A stretch of 64,000 bases of DNA from Gluconobacter frateurii (GCF_002723955.1 NZ_BEWN01000005.1:124001-188000); one strand, 5' to 3'; positions 18,773 to 29,564 are shown, counted from the first letter of the stretch. Notes: generated by a model not told the origin, from the sequence alone. Translations and numbers: made by a program.

Positions 18773-19258
18773 TCAGGCCTCAGCCTGAACTTCCTTCTTC
18801 GGTGCAAGCACCTTGACGGAGCCGCCAGCCTTCTCAACAGCAGCAAGAGCTGCTGCAGAAGCGCCGTCAACTTCAATGGTCAGACCATGCGTAAGTTCAC
18901 CCTTCGCAAGAAGGCGAACACCATGGGTCTTGCCGTTGACAAGACCTGCAGCGCGCAGAGTAGCTTCTGTAACAGGAGCGGACTTATCCAGCTTACCTGC
19001 CTCAATAGCCTTCGAAATCGCACCAAGGTTCACCGGAGCATATTCCTTGCGGAAGATGTTCACGAAGCCACGCTTGGGCATACGGCGATACAGCGGGAGC
19101 TGACCACCTTCGAAGCCATTGAGGGAAACGCCCTCACGAGCCTTCTGACCCTTAACACCACGTCCGGAGGTCTTACCCTTGCCAGAACCGATGCCGCGTC
19201 CAAGACGCTTCTTGCGATAACGAGAACCCTCGTTATCGCGGAGTTCGTTAAGGTTCAT
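18773..19258 (-). CDS. rplO: 50S ribosomal protein L15
   Basis: A 161-residue protein. [20 protein letters not shown] and [20 protein letters not shown] are the Gly/Lys-rich family start. The frame is open to 19288, but the ATG at 19258 fits the family start and leaves only one base to the rpmD stop. The C-terminus is a short charged tail (KKEVQAEA). Confidence 0.96.
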   Translation of the reverse strand: MNLNELRDNEGSRYRKKRLGRGIGSGKGKTSGRGVKGQKAREGVSLNGFEGGQLPLYRRMPKRGFVNIFRKEYAPVNLGAISKAIEAGKLDKSAPVTEATLRAAGLVNGKTHGVRLLAKGELTHGLTIEVDGASAAALAAVEKAGGSVKVLAPKKEVQAEA

Positions 19259-19259
19259 T

Positions 19260-19448
19260 TCAACCCTCCACCTTGATGAGGTGGGCAACCTTGCGGATCA
19301 TTCCACGTACGGCAGCAGTATCTTCGAGCGTACGGGTGGAACCGATACCGCGCAGGCCAAGACCAACAATAGTCTCTGCCTGGCCCGGTTTGCGACCAAT
19401 GACAGAAGCGATCTGCGTCACCTGAACGGTCTTACCGTTATCAGACAT
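19260..19448 (-). CDS. rpmD: 50S ribosomal protein L30
   Basis: A 62-residue protein. The core [20 protein letters not shown] and [20 protein letters not shown] match the L30 pattern. The start was placed at 19448 (MSDNGKTV) since the longer frame overlaps rpsE far more. It overlaps the 3' end of rpsE by 8 nt. Confidence 0.95.
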   Translation of the reverse strand: MSDNGKTVQVTQIASVIGRKPGQAETIVGLGLRGIGSTRTLEDTAAVRGMIRKVAHLIKVEG

Positions 19449-20013
19449 TTGCAGCCTCCTCAGTCTGGGCCTGCTCACGCTTACCGAAAAGCTCTGCAGC
19501 CTTCTTACCACGACGCGAAGCGACGTTGCGCGGGCTGCTTGCCTTTTCAAGGGCAGCAAAAGTAGCCTTGATCATGTTATGCGGGTTACGCGTTCCGAGG
19601 CTCTTGGCAACAACGTCGTTAACGCCCAGGCTCTCGAAAACCGCACGCATCGGACCACCAGCGATGATACCTGTACCAGCTTCAGCCGCACGGACAACAA
19701 CCTTGCCAGCGCCGTAATGACCGAACGTATCATGATGGAGGGTACGACCTTCCTTCATCGGTACGCGGATCATTGTGCGCTTTGCACGCTCGGTTGCCTT
19801 GCGGATGGCTTCCGGAACTTCACGGGCCTTACCTGCACCGTAACCAACGCGTCCCTTCTGATCGCCAACGACAACCAGCGCTGCGAAAGCAAAGCGACGG
19901 CCACCCTTAACAACCTTGGCAACACGATTGATGGTTACAAGCTTGTCGACCAGATCATCGCCCTGCTCGCGCTCACGACCACCACGGCCGCCTTCTCTTG
20001 GCTCACGTGCCAT
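19441..20013 (-). CDS. rpsE: 30S ribosomal protein S5
   Basis: A 190-residue protein involved in decoding accuracy. It has an Arg/Gly/Glu-rich N-terminal tail ([20 protein letters not shown]), then the double-stranded RNA-binding part [20 protein letters not shown] with the segment altered in spectinomycin resistance (KGGRRF), here looking wild type. [19 protein letters not shown] lies in the C-terminal half. Confidence 0.97.
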   Translation of the reverse strand: MAREPREGGRGGREREQGDDLVDKLVTINRVAKVVKGGRRFAFAALVVVGDQKGRVGYGAGKAREVPEAIRKATERAKRTMIRVPMKEGRTLHHDTFGHYGAGKVVVRAAEAGTGIIAGGPMRAVFESLGVNDVVAKSLGTRNPHNMIKATFAALEKASSPRNVASRRGKKAAELFGKREQAQTEEAANV

Positions 20014-20025
20014 GTGTGATCCTCC

Positions 20026-20388
20026 TTAGAACGAGAGCCCGCCCTCGCGGGCAGCCTCTGCCAGGGCCTTGACCCGGCCATGATAGACATAAGCGCCGCG
20101 ATCAAACACGACGGCCGTTACGCCAGCTGCCAGGCCACGTTCTGCGATCAGCTTGCCGATCACTGAAGCCGCGTCCACGTTTGCACCGCTGTTGCCACTG
20201 CCACGAAGCTCCTTTTCCAGCGTTGAAGCGCTGGCGAGCGTGCGACCCTGTGCATCGTCGATGATTTGGGCGTGAATGTGCTTGCTGGAACGGAAGACCG
20301 ACAAACGCGGCCGGCCGCCGCTCTTGCGACGAAGCTGGAAACGCAGCCGCTGACGGCGACGTTCCTGCAATCCTTGCTGCGATGCCAT
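20026..20388 (-). CDS. rplR: 50S ribosomal protein L18
   Basis: A 120-residue protein binding 5S r[23 protein letters not shown] and [20 protein letters not shown], ending REGGLSF, are the family landmarks. Its ATG shares one base with the rplF stop (TAATG). Confidence 0.97.
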   Translation of the reverse strand: MASQQGLQERRRQRLRFQLRRKSGGRPRLSVFRSSKHIHAQIIDDAQGRTLASASTLEKELRGSGNSGANVDAASVIGKLIAERGLAAGVTAVVFDRGAYVYHGRVKALAEAAREGGLSF

Positions 20389-20924
20389 TACTTCTTCTTA
20401 CCTTCCTTGCGACGCAGAACTTCCGTCTCGTAACGGACGCCCTTGCCCTTGTAAGGCTCAGGCTTACGGAAGCTGCGAATATCGAGAGCAACCTGACCAA
20501 CGCGCTGCTTGTCGTGACCTTCGACGACAATAGCGGTCGGACGCGGCGTTGTGATCTTGATACCGGCCGGGATGGGATAAACGACATCGTGCGAGAAGCC
20601 GAGGTTCATCACCAGGTTAGAGCCCTGAACAGCAGCACGGAAACCCGTACCCTGAATTTCGAGAGCCTTGGTGAAACCAACCGACACACCCTTGACCATA
20701 TTAGCAATCAGAGCGCGCGTTGTTCCCCACATCGTCCAGTTTTCACGGGAACGACGGCCGACCGGAGCAACAGCGACGGAGCTGGCTTCAATCGTGACAT
20801 CCACGTGACGGGACACCGGAAAACTCAGTTCGCCGAGCTTGCCCTTGGCAGTGAAAATGCCGTCAACGACAGCAACCTGAACGCCAGCCGGAACTTCTAC
20901 AGGATATTTACCTACGCGAGACAT
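20388..20924 (-). CDS. rplF: 50S ribosomal protein L6
   Basis: A 178-residue protein at the base of the L7/L12 stalk. It starts [17 protein letters not shown] and ends with [24 protein letters not shown], the universal L6 C-terminal signature. The frame is open far upstream, but the ATG at 20924 fits the family and lies 10 nt after rpsH. Confidence 0.97.
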   Translation of the reverse strand: MSRVGKYPVEVPAGVQVAVVDGIFTAKGKLGELSFPVSRHVDVTIEASSVAVAPVGRRSRENWTMWGTTRALIANMVKGVSVGFTKALEIQGTGFRAAVQGSNLVMNLGFSHDVVYPIPAGIKITTPRPTAIVVEGHDKQRVGQVALDIRSFRKPEPYKGKGVRYETEVLRRKEGKKK

Positions 20925-20934
20925 GCGACCCTCC

Positions 20935-21333
20935 TCAGAAGACGCGGCAGAGAACCTCGCCGCCAACATTGGCAGCGCGGGCCTCGACGTCCGAAAGGAC
21001 GCCACGCGGGGTGGACAGGATCGACACACCAAGGCCGGCATATACGCGCGGAAGTTCCTTGATCTTCGAATAGACACGACGGCCAGGCTTGGAGACCCTG
21101 TGGATTTCCTTAATAACCGGCTGCCCCTCAACGTACTTCAGCTCAATACGGAGCTGGGATACGCCCTTACGGACTTCTTCCGTGGAGAAACCACGGATGT
21201 AACCTTCACGCTTCAGAGCCTCAAGCACGTTTGTGCGAAGCTTGGAAGCAGGCGCAACACATGCAGCATGGCGTGCACGCTGAGCATTACGGATCCGGGT
21301 AAGCATATCACCCAGTGGATCAGACAACGACAT
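20935..21333 (-). CDS. rpsH: 30S ribosomal protein S8
   Basis: A 132-residue protein. [20 protein letters not shown], the central [20 protein letters not shown] and the C-terminal [20 protein letters not shown] are typical. S8 represses the spc operon in E. coli; no obvious copy of its rRNA-like target was recognised here. Confidence 0.97.
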   Translation of the reverse strand: MSLSDPLGDMLTRIRNAQRARHAACVAPASKLRTNVLEALKREGYIRGFSTEEVRKGVSQLRIELKYVEGQPVIKEIHRVSKPGRRVYSKIKELPRVYAGLGVSILSTPRGVLSDVEARAANVGGEVLCRVF

Positions 21334-21345
21334 TCGATCTATCCC

Positions 21346-21651
21346 TTACCAGCTCGACTTGACCATGCCAGGAATCTGGCCGGCGGACGCAAGATCACGC
21401 AGAGCGATACGGCACAGCTCGAACTTACGGTAGTTAGCACGGGGACGACCGGTCAGCTTGCAACGAAGACGAACGCGCGTTGCGGATCCGTTACGTGGCA
21501 TCTGTGCCAGCTTAAGAGTCGCTTCAAATCGGTCTTCAACCGAAAGGGAACGATCCTTGATGATGTTTTTAAGAGCGGTCCGCTTTTCCTTGTCGCGCTT
21601 TGCAAGAGCTGCGCGATGGTTATTACGGTTAACCGCTGAGATCTTCGCCAT
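21346..21651 (-). CDS. rpsN: 30S ribosomal protein S14 (zinc-free form)
   Basis: A 101-residue protein of the long, zinc-independent type: no CxxC pairs are present. The C-terminal [20 protein letters not shown] and [18 protein letters not shown] are family signatures. It is separated from rplE by 133 nt containing a hairpin. Confidence 0.97.
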   Translation of the reverse strand: MAKISAVNRNNHRAALAKRDKEKRTALKNIIKDRSLSVEDRFEATLKLAQMPRNGSATRVRLRCKLTGRPRANYRKFELCRIALRDLASAGQIPGMVKSSW

Positions 21652-21722
21652 CTCGAATTTTCTCCCGGAACCTGTCAGGCCTATCCCGACGGTTTTCCAA
21701 TCTGCGTGTCTATAAAGGAAAG

Positions 21723-21743
21723 CGGCCTCCCAATGGAAGGCCG
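21723..21743 (-). other. Hairpin in the rplE-rpsN gap
   Basis: CGGCCTCC and GGAAGGCCG pair with one bulged A and a 4-nt loop. On the minus strand CTTTCCTTT follows. It could be a weak attenuator or processing site inside the spc operon, in an unusually long gap of 133 nt. Confidence 0.5.
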
Positions 21744-21784
21744 AATCCTTATTTTAGTCGCGATCGGTCTGAAAAATTACCTGA

Positions 21785-22348
21785 TCAACCTGCGAACGGC
21801 AGATCGAAGGCCTTCAGCAGAGCCTTTGCTTCAGCATCAGTCTTTGCGGTGGTCACGAAGATGATGTCCATGCCGCGTACAGCATCGATCTTGTCATATT
21901 CGATTTCCGGGAAAACAATCTGCTCCTTGATACCCATGGCGAAGTTGCCACGACCATCAAAGCCCTTGTTTGCCGGAAGACCACGGAAGTCACGAATACG
22001 AGGCATAGCGATCGTCACGAGACGGTCGAGGAACTCATACATACGCTGACGACGCAGAGTTACCTTACAACCGATCGGAAGACCTTCACGGATCTTGAAG
22101 CCAGCAATAGCCTTACGAGCAAGCGTCTTTACAGGCTTCTGACCTGAAATAGCCGCCATTTCAGCAACAGCTGCATCCAGCTTCTTCTGATCGCCAGCAG
22201 CCTCACCGACACCCATGTTCAGCACGATCTTCTCGAGCTTGGGAACCTGCATCGGGTTTGCGTAGCCAAACTGTTCCTGAAGCTGCTTACGAAGAAGCTC
22301 TTCGTAACGCTGCTGCATACGCGGCAAAGCGGTGTTGTTATCGCTCAT
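21785..22348 (-). CDS. rplE: 50S ribosomal protein L5
   Basis: A 187-residue protein binding 5S rRNA and the P-site t[23 protein letters not shown]-like start (here [20 protein letters not shown]), [20 protein letters not shown], and the C-terminal [20 protein letters not shown] are typical. It starts 11 nt after rplX. Confidence 0.97.
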   Translation of the reverse strand: MSDNNTALPRMQQRYEELLRKQLQEQFGYANPMQVPKLEKIVLNMGVGEAAGDQKKLDAAVAEMAAISGQKPVKTLARKAIAGFKIREGLPIGCKVTLRRQRMYEFLDRLVTIAMPRIRDFRGLPANKGFDGRGNFAMGIKEQIVFPEIEYDKIDAVRGMDIIFVTTAKTDAEAKALLKAFDLPFAG

Positions 22349-22359
22349 TTTTGCGTTCC

Positions 22360-22680
22360 TCAGCCTTCGATCACTTCGCCGGTTGCCTTGGCAACGCGAA
22401 CTTTGCGACCGTCTTCAAGAACCCGGAAGCCAACGCGCGTCGGCTTACCGCTCTTGGGATCAACCAGCTTCAGGTTGGAAAGATGGATCGGCATTTCGCG
22501 CTCGATGATTCCACCTTCTCCACCCATACGGTTGGGCTTCGTATGACGCTTGGCGACAGCTACACCACGCACCACGGCCTTCTCGGCCTTTGGCATGACA
22601 GCAAGAACTTCGCCACGGACGCCCCGGGACTTCCCAGAGAGAACGAGGACCTGATCGCCTTTTTTAATACGTGCAGCCAT
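22360..22680 (-). CDS. rplX: 50S ribosomal protein L24
   Basis: A 106-residue assembly initiator protein with the KOW motif [20 protein letters not shown] at residues 7-26. The ATG shares a base with the rplN stop (TAATG). Confidence 0.97.
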   Translation of the reverse strand: MAARIKKGDQVLVLSGKSRGVRGEVLAVMPKAEKAVVRGVAVAKRHTKPNRMGGEGGIIEREMPIHLSNLKLVDPKSGKPTRVGFRVLEDGRKVRVAKATGEVIEG

Positions 22681-23048
22681 TACAGCACCTCCGGCGCCAG
22701 GGAGATGATCTTCATGAACTTGCGAGCACGCAGTTCACGAACGACCGGGCCAAAGATACGCGTGCCAATCGGCTCCTGCTGCTTATTGATAAGCACAGCA
22801 GCATTCTTGTCAAAACGGATCGCAGATCCGTCTGCACGACGTACCGGATAAGACGTACGAACGATAACGGCCTGATGGACGTCACCCTTCTTCACCTTAC
22901 CGCGGGGAATGGCTTCCTTAACGGATACGACAATGATGTCGCCGACCGAGGCAGTCTTCCGCTTGGAGCCGCCCAGCACCTTGATGCACTGCACCCGACG
23001 CGCACCGGAATTATCGGCGACGTCAAGGTTGGTCTCGGGATGAATCAT
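22680..23048 (-). CDS. rplN: 50S ribosomal protein L14
   Basis: A 122-residue protein at the subunit interface. [20 protein letters not shown] and [20 protein letters not shown] are family signatures, as is the C-terminal [11 protein letters not shown]. It begins the spc operon proper, 12 nt after rpsQ, without a visible promoter of its own. Confidence 0.97.
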   Translation of the reverse strand: MIHPETNLDVADNSGARRVQCIKVLGGSKRKTASVGDIIVVSVKEAIPRGKVKKGDVHQAVIVRTSYPVRRADGSAIRFDKNAAVLINKQQEPIGTRIFGPVVRELRARKFMKIISLAPEVL

Positions 23049-23060
23049 GTGCCTACCCCC

Positions 23061-23333
23061 TTATGCGCTGACGGAAGAGGAAGCCGAAGCCATGTCCTCT
23101 CCGTTGCGTGCGACGACAGACCAAGTCTTGCGCTTGGAGATCGGTGCACATTCTTCAATGCGAACCAGGTCACCAATCTGGCAGACGTTGGCTTCATCAT
23201 GGGCCGCATACTTCTTGGAGCGGCGGATGAACTTCTTATAGAGCGGATGCATGATACGACGATCAACAAGAACGGTAACCGTCTTGTCCATCTTGTCGCT
23301 CGTTACCCGCCCTGTCAGGACGCGCCTTGGCAT
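23061..23333 (-). CDS. rpsQ: 30S ribosomal protein S17
   Basis: A 90-residue protein. The start at 23333 ([20 protein letters not shown]) is the standard one, though the frame is open upstream. [20 protein letters not shown] and [11 protein letters not shown] complete the fold. The C-terminal ten residues are a Ser/Ala tail. Confidence 0.96.
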   Translation of the reverse strand: MPRRVLTGRVTSDKMDKTVTVLVDRRIMHPLYKKFIRRSKKYAAHDEANVCQIGDLVRIEECAPISKRKTWSVVARNGEDMASASSSVSA

Positions 23334-23346
23334 CGTCCGTCTCCTC

Positions 23347-23580
23347 TCAGGACTTTGCGGCGGACGTTTGGGCGCCCGCACGGTTCTTCGATTGCTGAGC
23401 CAGCGTCTTGATACGTGCAACTGCACGGCGCACGACTTTGACGCGGCTAGTGTTTTCCGACTGCCCTGTGGCAGCCGCAAAACGGTGATTGATCTGTTCA
23501 CGCTTCAGGTCGATGAGCAGAGCGTTCAGCTCGTCCTCGCTCTTCGCGCGCAGATCTGCAGGCTTGTACGTGTCGGCCAT
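23347..23580 (-). CDS. rpmC: 50S ribosomal protein L29
   Basis: A 77-residue protein near the exit tunnel. [20 protein letters not shown] and [20 protein letters not shown] form the two-helix fold. It lies one base after rplP. Confidence 0.96.
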   Translation of the reverse strand: MADTYKPADLRAKSEDELNALLIDLKREQINHRFAAATGQSENTSRVKVVRRAVARIKTLAQQSKNRAGAQTSAAKS

Positions 23581-23581
23581 C

Positions 23582-23998
23582 TTACGCGTCTCCGATACGC
23601 TGAACGAACTTGGTCTTGATCGGAAGCTTTGCAGCTCCCAAACTCAACGCCAAGCGGGCGACTTCCGGCGGAACGCCTTCGATCTCGAACAGGATACGAC
23701 CCGGCTTGACACGAGCTGCCCAGTACTCTGGGGAACCCTTGCCGGAGCCCATACGCACTTCTGCAGGCTTTGTCGAGACCGGAAGGTCCGGAAAAATACG
23801 AATCCACACGCGACCAGCACGCTTCATCGCACGAGTAATAGCACGACGGGACGCTTCGATCTGACGGGCAGTGATCCGCTCTGGCTCAAGAGCCTTCAGA
23901 CCATATGCACCGAAGTTCAGCTGCGTTCCGCTTTTCGCCAGGCCGTGGATACGACCCTTGTGGGCTTTACGAAACTTTGTCCGCTTTGGGGAAAGCAT
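23582..23998 (-). CDS. rplP: 50S ribosomal protein L16
   Basis: A 138-residue protein needed for A-site architecture. [20 protein letters not shown] and [20 protein letters not shown], then [20 protein letters not shown], are family landmarks; the arginine of the RMGKG-like loop that is hydroxylated in E. coli is present. It is separated from rpsC by 55 nt holding a strong hairpin. Confidence 0.97.
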   Translation of the reverse strand: MLSPKRTKFRKAHKGRIHGLAKSGTQLNFGAYGLKALEPERITARQIEASRRAITRAMKRAGRVWIRIFPDLPVSTKPAEVRMGSGKGSPEYWAARVKPGRILFEIEGVPPEVARLALSLGAAKLPIKTKFVQRIGDA

Positions 23999-24030
23999 GT
24001 TGTTAAATCCTCAATCAGCACCAGCAATGG

Positions 24031-24054
24031 AACTGTAGGCTTGCGCCTACAGTT
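24031..24054 (-). other. GNRA-capped hairpin between rpsC and rplP
   Basis: A perfect 10-bp stem AACTGTAGGC/GCCTACAGTT. Read on the minus strand (the mRNA sense) the loop is GCAA, a GNRA tetraloop. Its first base overlaps the rpsC stop codon. No T run follows, so it is probably a stability or binding element. Confidence 0.7.
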
Positions 24055-24731
24055 CAACGTTGCGGAGCCTGCTCCGCGGCACGACGGTCCTGTGCCAGGG
24101 GGTCATGAGCCAGGATCTCACCCTTGAAGATCCAGACCTTCACGCCGCAGGTTCCATAAGTCGTCTTGGCCGTCGCCGTGCCATAGTCGATATCAGCGCG
24201 AAGCGTATGCAGCGGCACACGTCCCTCACGATACTTCTCGTCACGTGCGATTTCGGCACCACCCAGACGTCCGCTGCAAGTAATACGGATGCCCTGGGCG
24301 CCCAGACGCATTGCAGACTGGATTGCGCGCTTCATGGCGCGACGGAAAGCAACACGGCGCTCGAGCTGCTGAGCAATGTTCTCAGCCACTAGCGTTGCAT
24401 CGATTTCCGGCTTGCGGATCTCAACAATATTCAGCGCTACGTCGGTCTTCGCCATACGGCTCAGTTCCTTACGCAGAGCGTCAATGTCCTGACCCTTCTT
24501 GCCGATTACGACGCCCGGACGGGCAGCGTAAATCGTCACGCGAGGCTTCTTGGCAGGACGCTCAATAACGACGCGGGAAACGCCGGCACCAGAAAGCTTG
24601 CGACGCAGGAATGCACGAAGCTTCAGGTCTTCATGAAGAAGACGAGAATAGTCTGCACCTGCGTACCAGCGGCTATCCCAGGTACGGTTAACACCGAGCC
24701 GAAGCCCGATTGGATTGACCTTATGTCCCAT
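24054..24731 (-). CDS. rpsC: 30S ribosomal protein S3
   Basis: A 225-residue protein of the mRNA entry site. [20 protein letters not shown], the KH-domain [17 protein letters not shown], and [20 protein letters not shown] are clear. It ends with a short basic tail ([10 protein letters not shown]) and a hairpin. Confidence 0.97.
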   Translation of the reverse strand: MGHKVNPIGLRLGVNRTWDSRWYAGADYSRLLHEDLKLRAFLRRKLSGAGVSRVVIERPAKKPRVTIYAARPGVVIGKKGQDIDALRKELSRMAKTDVALNIVEIRKPEIDATLVAENIAQQLERRVAFRRAMKRAIQSAMRLGAQGIRITCSGRLGGAEIARDEKYREGRVPLHTLRADIDYGTATAKTTYGTCGVKVWIFKGEILAHDPLAQDRRAAEQAPQR

Positions 24732-24734
24732 GGA

Positions 24735-25142
24735 TTAAGCTGCCTTCTGCTCTTCGTTCGTTTCCGAGACTTCTGCAGCTTCGGCAACAACAATCTTCAG
24801 GTGGCTGAAGAACTTCTCAACGCGAGCCGAACGACCACGGCCACGAGCGTGAAAACGCTTCATGACAATGGACTTGCCGACTTCAGCCGTCTTCACAACC
24901 AGACGGTCAACGTCCAGCTGATGATTGTTCTCAGCGTTGGCCACGGCGCTCTCAAGAGTCTTCTTAACCTGCTGCGCGATACGACGACGCGAGAAGGTCA
25001 GAGCGGCAATAGCCTTGTCAGCTGGCTGGTTACGGATCATTGCCGCAACCAGGTTCAGCTTACGCGGGCTAACACGGATATTGCGCGTAATTGCCTGCGC
25101 TTCCGTATCAGCGAGCGTGCGGATGTGCTTCGGCTTGCTCAT
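24735..25142 (-). CDS. rplV: 50S ribosomal protein L22
   Basis: A 135-residue protein lining the exit tunnel. [20 protein letters not shown] near residue 26 and [20 protein letters not shown] with [19 protein letters not shown], the tunnel loop and C-terminal strand, are typical. An acidic tail ([15 protein letters not shown]) extends the C-terminus. Confidence 0.97.
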   Translation of the reverse strand: MSKPKHIRTLADTEAQAITRNIRVSPRKLNLVAAMIRNQPADKAIAALTFSRRRIAQQVKKTLESAVANAENNHQLDVDRLVVKTAEVGKSIVMKRFHARGRGRSARVEKFFSHLKIVVAEAAEVSETNEEQKAA

Positions 25143-25144
25143 TT

Positions 25145-25423
25145 TCAGCCCCGCTTCGACTTCTTGTCAGAGCCATGACCGGTGTAGGTCCGTGTCGGTG
25201 AGAATTCACCGAACTTATGACCGACCATGTTCTCCGTGACCTGCACAGGCAGGAACTTGTGACCATTATAGACGCCGAACGTAAGCCCGACGAACTGCGG
25301 CAGGATCGTGGAACGACGCGACCAGATCTTGATCACTTCATTACGACCAGAAGCACGAGCTGCTTCTGCCTTGCCGAACAGATACCCGTCAACGAACGGG
25401 CCCTTCCAGACGGAACGTGCCAT
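25145..25423 (-). CDS. rpsS: 30S ribosomal protein S19
   Basis: A 92-residue head protein. [40 protein letters not shown] and [20 protein letters not shown] are the family signatures. Confidence 0.97.
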   Translation of the reverse strand: MARSVWKGPFVDGYLFGKAEAARASGRNEVIKIWSRRSTILPQFVGLTFGVYNGHKFLPVQVTENMVGHKFGEFSPTRTYTGHGSDKKSKRG

Positions 25424-25439
25424 CTCTGTTTGCCCCCTC

Positions 25440-26270
25440 TTACTTGCCGGACTTACGGCGACGGATGATCAGGCTATCCGTCTTCTTGTTAACACGCGTC
25501 TTGTAACCCTTCGTCGGAACGCCCCACGGCGTAACCGGATGACGGCCACCAGAAGTACGACCTTCACCACCACCATGCGGGTGATCGACCGGGTTCATGA
25601 CAACACCACGGTTGTGCGGACGACGTCCGAGCCAACGGGAACGTCCAGCCTTACCCATGTGCTGGTTCATGTTGTCTGGATTAGAGACAGCACCAACCGT
25701 TGCCATGCATTCACCACGGACAAGACGCAGCTCACCGGACTGCAACTTGATCTGAGCGTAACCGGCATCCTTACCGACCAGCTGCGCATACGTTCCAGCA
25801 GAACGGGCCAGCTTGCCACCAGCGCCCGGCTTCAGCTCGATGTTGTGCACGATCGTACCGACCGGCATCGCACCGAGGGACATCGCATTGCCTGGCTTCA
25901 CGTCAGTGTGCGCACCAGAGATAACGCGGTCACCAGCCTTGATACGCTGAGGTGCCAGAATGTAGGCCAGCTCACCGTCATCATACTTGATCAGTGCGAT
26001 GAATGCCGTACGGTTCGGATCGTACTCAAGACGCTCGACCGTTGCACCAACATCAAACTTGCGACGCTTGAAATCGACATAACGATAGGACTGCTTGTGC
26101 CCGCCGCCACGGAAACGAACTGTCGTGCGACCGTGGTTATTACGGCCGCCAGACTTGTTCTTACCTTCCGTCAGCTGCTTGACCGGCTTGCCCTTCCAGA
26201 GCTCGCTACGATCAATCAGCACGGTGCCGCGTGTGCTCGGCGTCGTGGGATTAAAGTGCTTTAGTGCCAT
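25440..26270 (-). CDS. rplB: 50S ribosomal protein L2
   Basis: A 276-residue protein next to the peptidyl-transferase centre. [20 protein letters not shown], the Gly-rich [20 protein letters not shown], and the C-terminal [20 protein letters not shown] with its essential histidine are all intact. It starts 16 nt after rplW. Confidence 0.97.
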   Translation of the reverse strand: MALKHFNPTTPSTRGTVLIDRSELWKGKPVKQLTEGKNKSGGRNNHGRTTVRFRGGGHKQSYRYVDFKRRKFDVGATVERLEYDPNRTAFIALIKYDDGELAYILAPQRIKAGDRVISGAHTDVKPGNAMSLGAMPVGTIVHNIELKPGAGGKLARSAGTYAQLVGKDAGYAQIKLQSGELRLVRGECMATVGAVSNPDNMNQHMGKAGRSRWLGRRPHNRGVVMNPVDHPHGGGEGRTSGGRHPVTPWGVPTKGYKTRVNKKTDSLIIRRRKSGK

Positions 26271-26286
26271 GGTTGATTACCCCGCG

Positions 26287-26628
26287 TCAGCCCAGCTTCG
26301 CTGTAAGGTCAATGGACTGACCTTCTGCAAGCTGCACATACGCCTTCTTGATGTCAGAGCGGCGACCAGGACGACCCTTGACGCGCTTCGTCTTACCCTT
26401 CTGGACCAGCGTGTTCACGCCGGTAACCTTCACATTGAAGAGCTTTTCGACAGCGGCCTTGATCTGCGGCTTGGTTGCAGTCGTAGAGACCTTGAAGACA
26501 ACCTGATTACGCTCAGACAGAAGCGTAGCCTTCTCCGTGATCAGCGGCGAACGGACCACATCGTACAGAGCTTCCTGAGACATGTTCTCAGCAGTCTTAC
26601 GTGCGTTCATGACGATAGACATGGTCAT
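26287..26628 (-). CDS. rplW: 50S ribosomal protein L23
   Basis: A 113-residue exit-tunnel protein that docks trigger factor and SRP. The core runs from [20 protein letters not shown] to [20 protein letters not shown]. The start at 26628 overlaps the rplD stop (ATGA); internal ATGs at 26622 and 26610 are alternatives because the first 15 residues are not conserved. Confidence 0.95.
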   Translation of the reverse strand: MTMSIVMNARKTAENMSQEALYDVVRSPLITEKATLLSERNQVVFKVSTTATKPQIKAAVEKLFNVKVTGVNTLVQKGKTKRVKGRPGRRSDIKKAYVQLAEGQSIDLTAKLG

Positions 26629-27239
26629 GCCAGACGCTCCTTAAGACCCTCAAGACCTGCGCGGGTAATGACCAGCACGTCATGGTTGAGGATGTCATAG
26701 ACGTTCGCACCGATTGTCGGCAGCACGTCGATCTTCGGCAGGTTGGCAATTGCACGAGCAAACTGCTCATCAACTGCACCGTCCACGATCAGCGCAGACG
26801 ACCAGCCAAGTGCCTTCAGCTTTGCCACCGCTTCACGGGTCTTGCTAACACCGTTTGCGGTATCGAGCACAACCAGCTTGCCATCTGCAGCTTTCTGCGA
26901 AAGAGCAGAAATCAGGCCAAGACGACGAACCTTCTTGGGAAGGTCATAGCCATGATCACGCACAACCGGACCATGCACAACACCACCAGTACGGAACTGC
27001 GGAGCGCGCAGGGAGCCCTGACGAGCAGAACCCGTACCTTTCTGGCGGAAAGGCTTCTTGGTCGTGCCAGAGATTTCACCCATGCCCTTGGTGCGATGCG
27101 TACCAGCGCGGCGCTTCGCCAACTGCCAGTGCACAACGCGCGCCATAATGTCGGCACGCGGAGAAACCGCGAAAATCTCTTCTGGAAGCGCGACTGAGCC
27201 TGCGCTGCCATTATCGAGGGTTTTGATATCGTATTCCAT
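26625..27239 (-). CDS. rplD: 50S ribosomal protein L4
   Basis: A 204-residue protein from the ATG at 27239, which has GAGGGG close upstream; a TTG five codons earlier is the alternative. [20 protein letters not shown] and [20 protein letters not shown] form the tunnel loop. L4 represses the S10 operon in gammaproteobacteria; whether it does so here is unknown. Confidence 0.96.
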   Translation of the reverse strand: MEYDIKTLDNGSAGSVALPEEIFAVSPRADIMARVVHWQLAKRRAGTHRTKGMGEISGTTKKPFRQKGTGSARQGSLRAPQFRTGGVVHGPVVRDHGYDLPKKVRRLGLISALSQKAADGKLVVLDTANGVSKTREAVAKLKALGWSSALIVDGAVDEQFARAIANLPKIDVLPTIGANVYDILNHDVLVITRAGLEGLKERLA

Positions 27240-27250
27240 GCCCCTCGCCC

Positions 27251-27934
27251 TCAACCGGCGGCCGCCACGACTGCAGCCGGATACGGCGCATCGGCATGGC
27301 GTGCCTTCTTGATTGCATCGCGAATCAGCACAACGCTGTTTTTCGCACCAGGAATCGCGCCTCTGACCATGATCAGGTTACGCTCTTCATCCACGGCAGC
27401 CACTTCAAGGTTCAGCGTGGTAACACGCACATCACCCATGTGACCTGCCATCTTCTTGCCCTTGAAGACCTTGCCAGGATCCTGGCGCTGGCCCGTAGAA
27501 CCATGAGAACGATGGCTGATGGACACGCCGTGGGAGGCTTCGAGACCAGCGAAGTTATGACGCTTCATAACACCCGCAAAGCCCTTACCCTTACTCTGAC
27601 CCGTGACATCAACTTTCTGCCCAACCACGAAATGGTTCGCAGACAGCTTCGTGCCAGCCTCAAGCAGAGCATCTTCCGCAACGCGGAACTCTACGAGGGT
27701 CTTCTTCGGCTCAACCTTGGTACGGGCGAAATGGCCACGATTTGCCTTGGTGACATTCTTCACCTTAGCATTACCAAGACCGAGCTGAACGGCGGTGTAG
27801 CCATCACGTTCATTCGTGCGAGCGTCTACAACCTGAACTTCGTCAAGATGTAGAACCGTCACAGGCACATGAGTGCCATCTTCCTTAAACAGCCGGGTCA
27901 TCCCCAGCTTTTTTGCAATCAATCCGGTACGCAT
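27251..27934 (-). CDS. rplC: 50S ribosomal protein L3
   Basis: A 227-residue protein. [20 protein letters not shown] begins the family homology and sets the start at 27934, with AAGG 9 nt upstream. [20 protein letters not shown] and [20 protein letters not shown] are the signature loop reaching the peptidyl-transferase centre. An Ala-rich tail closes the protein. Confidence 0.97.
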   Translation of the reverse strand: MRTGLIAKKLGMTRLFKEDGTHVPVTVLHLDEVQVVDARTNERDGYTAVQLGLGNAKVKNVTKANRGHFARTKVEPKKTLVEFRVAEDALLEAGTKLSANHFVVGQKVDVTGQSKGKGFAGVMKRHNFAGLEASHGVSISHRSHGSTGQRQDPGKVFKGKKMAGHMGDVRVTTLNLEVAAVDEERNLIMVRGAIPGAKNSVVLIRDAIKKARHADAPYPAAVVAAAG

Positions 27935-27944
27935 CGTCTGGACC

Positions 27945-28253
27945 TTAGAGTTTGATCTCGACGTCAACGCCAGCGGCGAGGTCGAGCTTCATGAGGGCGT
28001 CCACGGTCTGCGGGGTCGGCTCGACAATGTCGAGCAGCCGGCGGTGAGTCCGAATTTCGAACTGTTCGCGGCTTTTCTTATCCACGTGTGGCGAACGGTT
28101 CACCGTGAACCGTTCGATATGCGTCGGCAGCGGGATCGGACCCCGAACCCGCGCACCCGTACGCTTCGCCGTGTTTACGATCTCTTTGGTGCTGTTGTCC
28201 AGCACGCGATGATCGTACGCCTTAAGGCGAATGCGGATGTTCTGGTTGTCCAT
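27945..28253 (-). CDS. rpsJ: 30S ribosomal protein S10 (NusE)
   Basis: A 102-residue protein that also pairs with NusB in antitermination. [20 protein letters not shown] and [20 protein letters not shown] are typical. It is the first gene of the S10 operon, 120 nt after tuf, with an 11-bp hairpin in the gap. Confidence 0.97.
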   Translation of the reverse strand: MDNQNIRIRLKAYDHRVLDNSTKEIVNTAKRTGARVRGPIPLPTHIERFTVNRSPHVDKKSREQFEIRTHRRLLDIVEPTPQTVDALMKLDLAAGVDVEIKL

Positions 28254-28317
28254 AGTCTTAATTCGTCCAACTCAAAAATTCGGGTCTCGTCCTACTGCCA
28301 TTGCATCTGAAAGGGAA

Positions 28318-28345
28318 CCCCGGCCAGAAATAAATCTGGCCGGGG
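28318..28345 (-). terminator. Hairpin after tuf: partial terminator or attenuator
   Basis: A perfect 11-bp stem, CCCCGGCCAGA and TCTGGCCGGGG, with a 6-nt AT-rich loop, about 30 nt past the tuf stop. On the minus strand TTCCCTTTC follows, a poor T run, so read-through into rpsJ is likely. A TTGATA lies 17 nt before the TTTATT loop, so an overlapping S10 promoter is another reading. Confidence 0.6.
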
Positions 28346-28373
28346 CTTCCATATCAACGGCGAAACGCAGGAC

Positions 28374-29564
28374 TTAGGCGCTGATGGAGGAAACCACGCC
28401 TGCACCCACGGTGCGGCCGCCTTCGCGAATTGCGAAACGCAGACCTTCGTCCATGGCAATCGGAGCAATCAGCTCGACGTCCATAGCAACGTTATCACCC
28501 GGCATCACCATTTCCGTGCCTTCTGGCAGCGTCACGACGCCAGTGACGTCGGTCGTACGGAAATAGAACTGCGGACGATAGTTCGTGAAGAACGGCGTGT
28601 GACGACCACCCTCTTCCTTCGTGAGGATGTATGCCTCAGCCTTGAACTTTTTGTGCGGGGTGATGGAACCCGGCTTTGCAAGAACCTGGCCACGCTCAAC
28701 GTCTTCACGCTTCGTGCCACGAACCAGTGCACCGATGTTGTCACCAGCTTCACCGCGATCAAGCAGCTTGCGGAACATTTCAACGCCCGTGCAGGTCGTC
28801 TTCGTTGTGTCCTTCAGACCAACGATTTCAACTTCATCACCAACGTTAAGCACGCCGCGCTCGACACGACCCGTGACAACCGTACCACGACCAGAGATCG
28901 AGAACACGTCTTCGATCGGCATCAGGAACGGACGATCAACCGGACGCTCCGGCTGCGGGATGTACGTGTCGACAGCTTCCATCAGCTCAAGAACGCGATC
29001 TTCACCAATGGTGGCATCGCCGTCTTCAAGCGTTACAAGAGCAGAGCCCTTGACGATGGGGATATCGTCGCCCGGGAACTGGTAGGAAGACAGAAGTTCA
29101 CGAACTTCCATTTCCACGAGCTCCAGAAGCTCCGGATCATCAACCTGGTCAACCTTGTTCAGGAAGACAACCAGAGCCGGAACACCGACCTGGCGAGCAA
29201 GCAGGATGTGCTCACGGGTCTGCGGCATCGGACCGTCAGCAGCAGACACAACCAGGATCGCGCCGTCCATCTGAGCGGCACCCGTGATCATGTTCTTCAC
29301 GTAGTCAGCATGACCAGGGCAGTCAACGTGAGCGTAGTGACGGTTCTTCGTCTCGTACTCAACGTGTGCCGTGGAAATGGTGATACCACGAGCGCGCTCT
29401 TCCGGCGCTGCGTCGATCATGTCGTACGCCTTGAACTCGGCGCCGCCGCTCTTCGCAAGCGTCTTGGTGATTGCAGCAGTCAGCGAGGTCTTGCCGTGGT
29501 CGACGTGACCAATGGTGCCGATGTTGCAGTGCGGCTTCGTCCGCTCGAATTTAGCCTTTGCCAT
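28374..29564 (-). CDS. tuf: Elongation factor Tu
   Basis: A 396-residue GTPase that brings aminoacyl-tRNA to the ribosome. G1 is GHVDHGKT (residues 19-26), G2 RGITI, G3 DCPGHAD, G4 NKVD, G5 GSAL. Domains 2 and 3 are complete, ending [15 protein letters not shown] lies 8 nt before the ATG. It follows rpsG directly, where fusA would normally stand. Confidence 0.98.
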   Translation of the reverse strand: MAKAKFERTKPHCNIGTIGHVDHGKTSLTAAITKTLAKSGGAEFKAYDMIDAAPEERARGITISTAHVEYETKNRHYAHVDCPGHADYVKNMITGAAQMDGAILVVSAADGPMPQTREHILLARQVGVPALVVFLNKVDQVDDPELLELVEMEVRELLSSYQFPGDDIPIVKGSALVTLEDGDATIGEDRVLELMEAVDTYIPQPERPVDRPFLMPIEDVFSISGRGTVVTGRVERGVLNVGDEVEIVGLKDTTKTTCTGVEMFRKLLDRGEAGDNIGALVRGTKREDVERGQVLAKPGSITPHKKFKAEAYILTKEEGGRHTPFFTNYRPQFYFRTTDVTGVVTLPEGTEMVMPGDNVAMDVELIAPIAMDEGLRFAIREGGRTVGAGVVSSISA

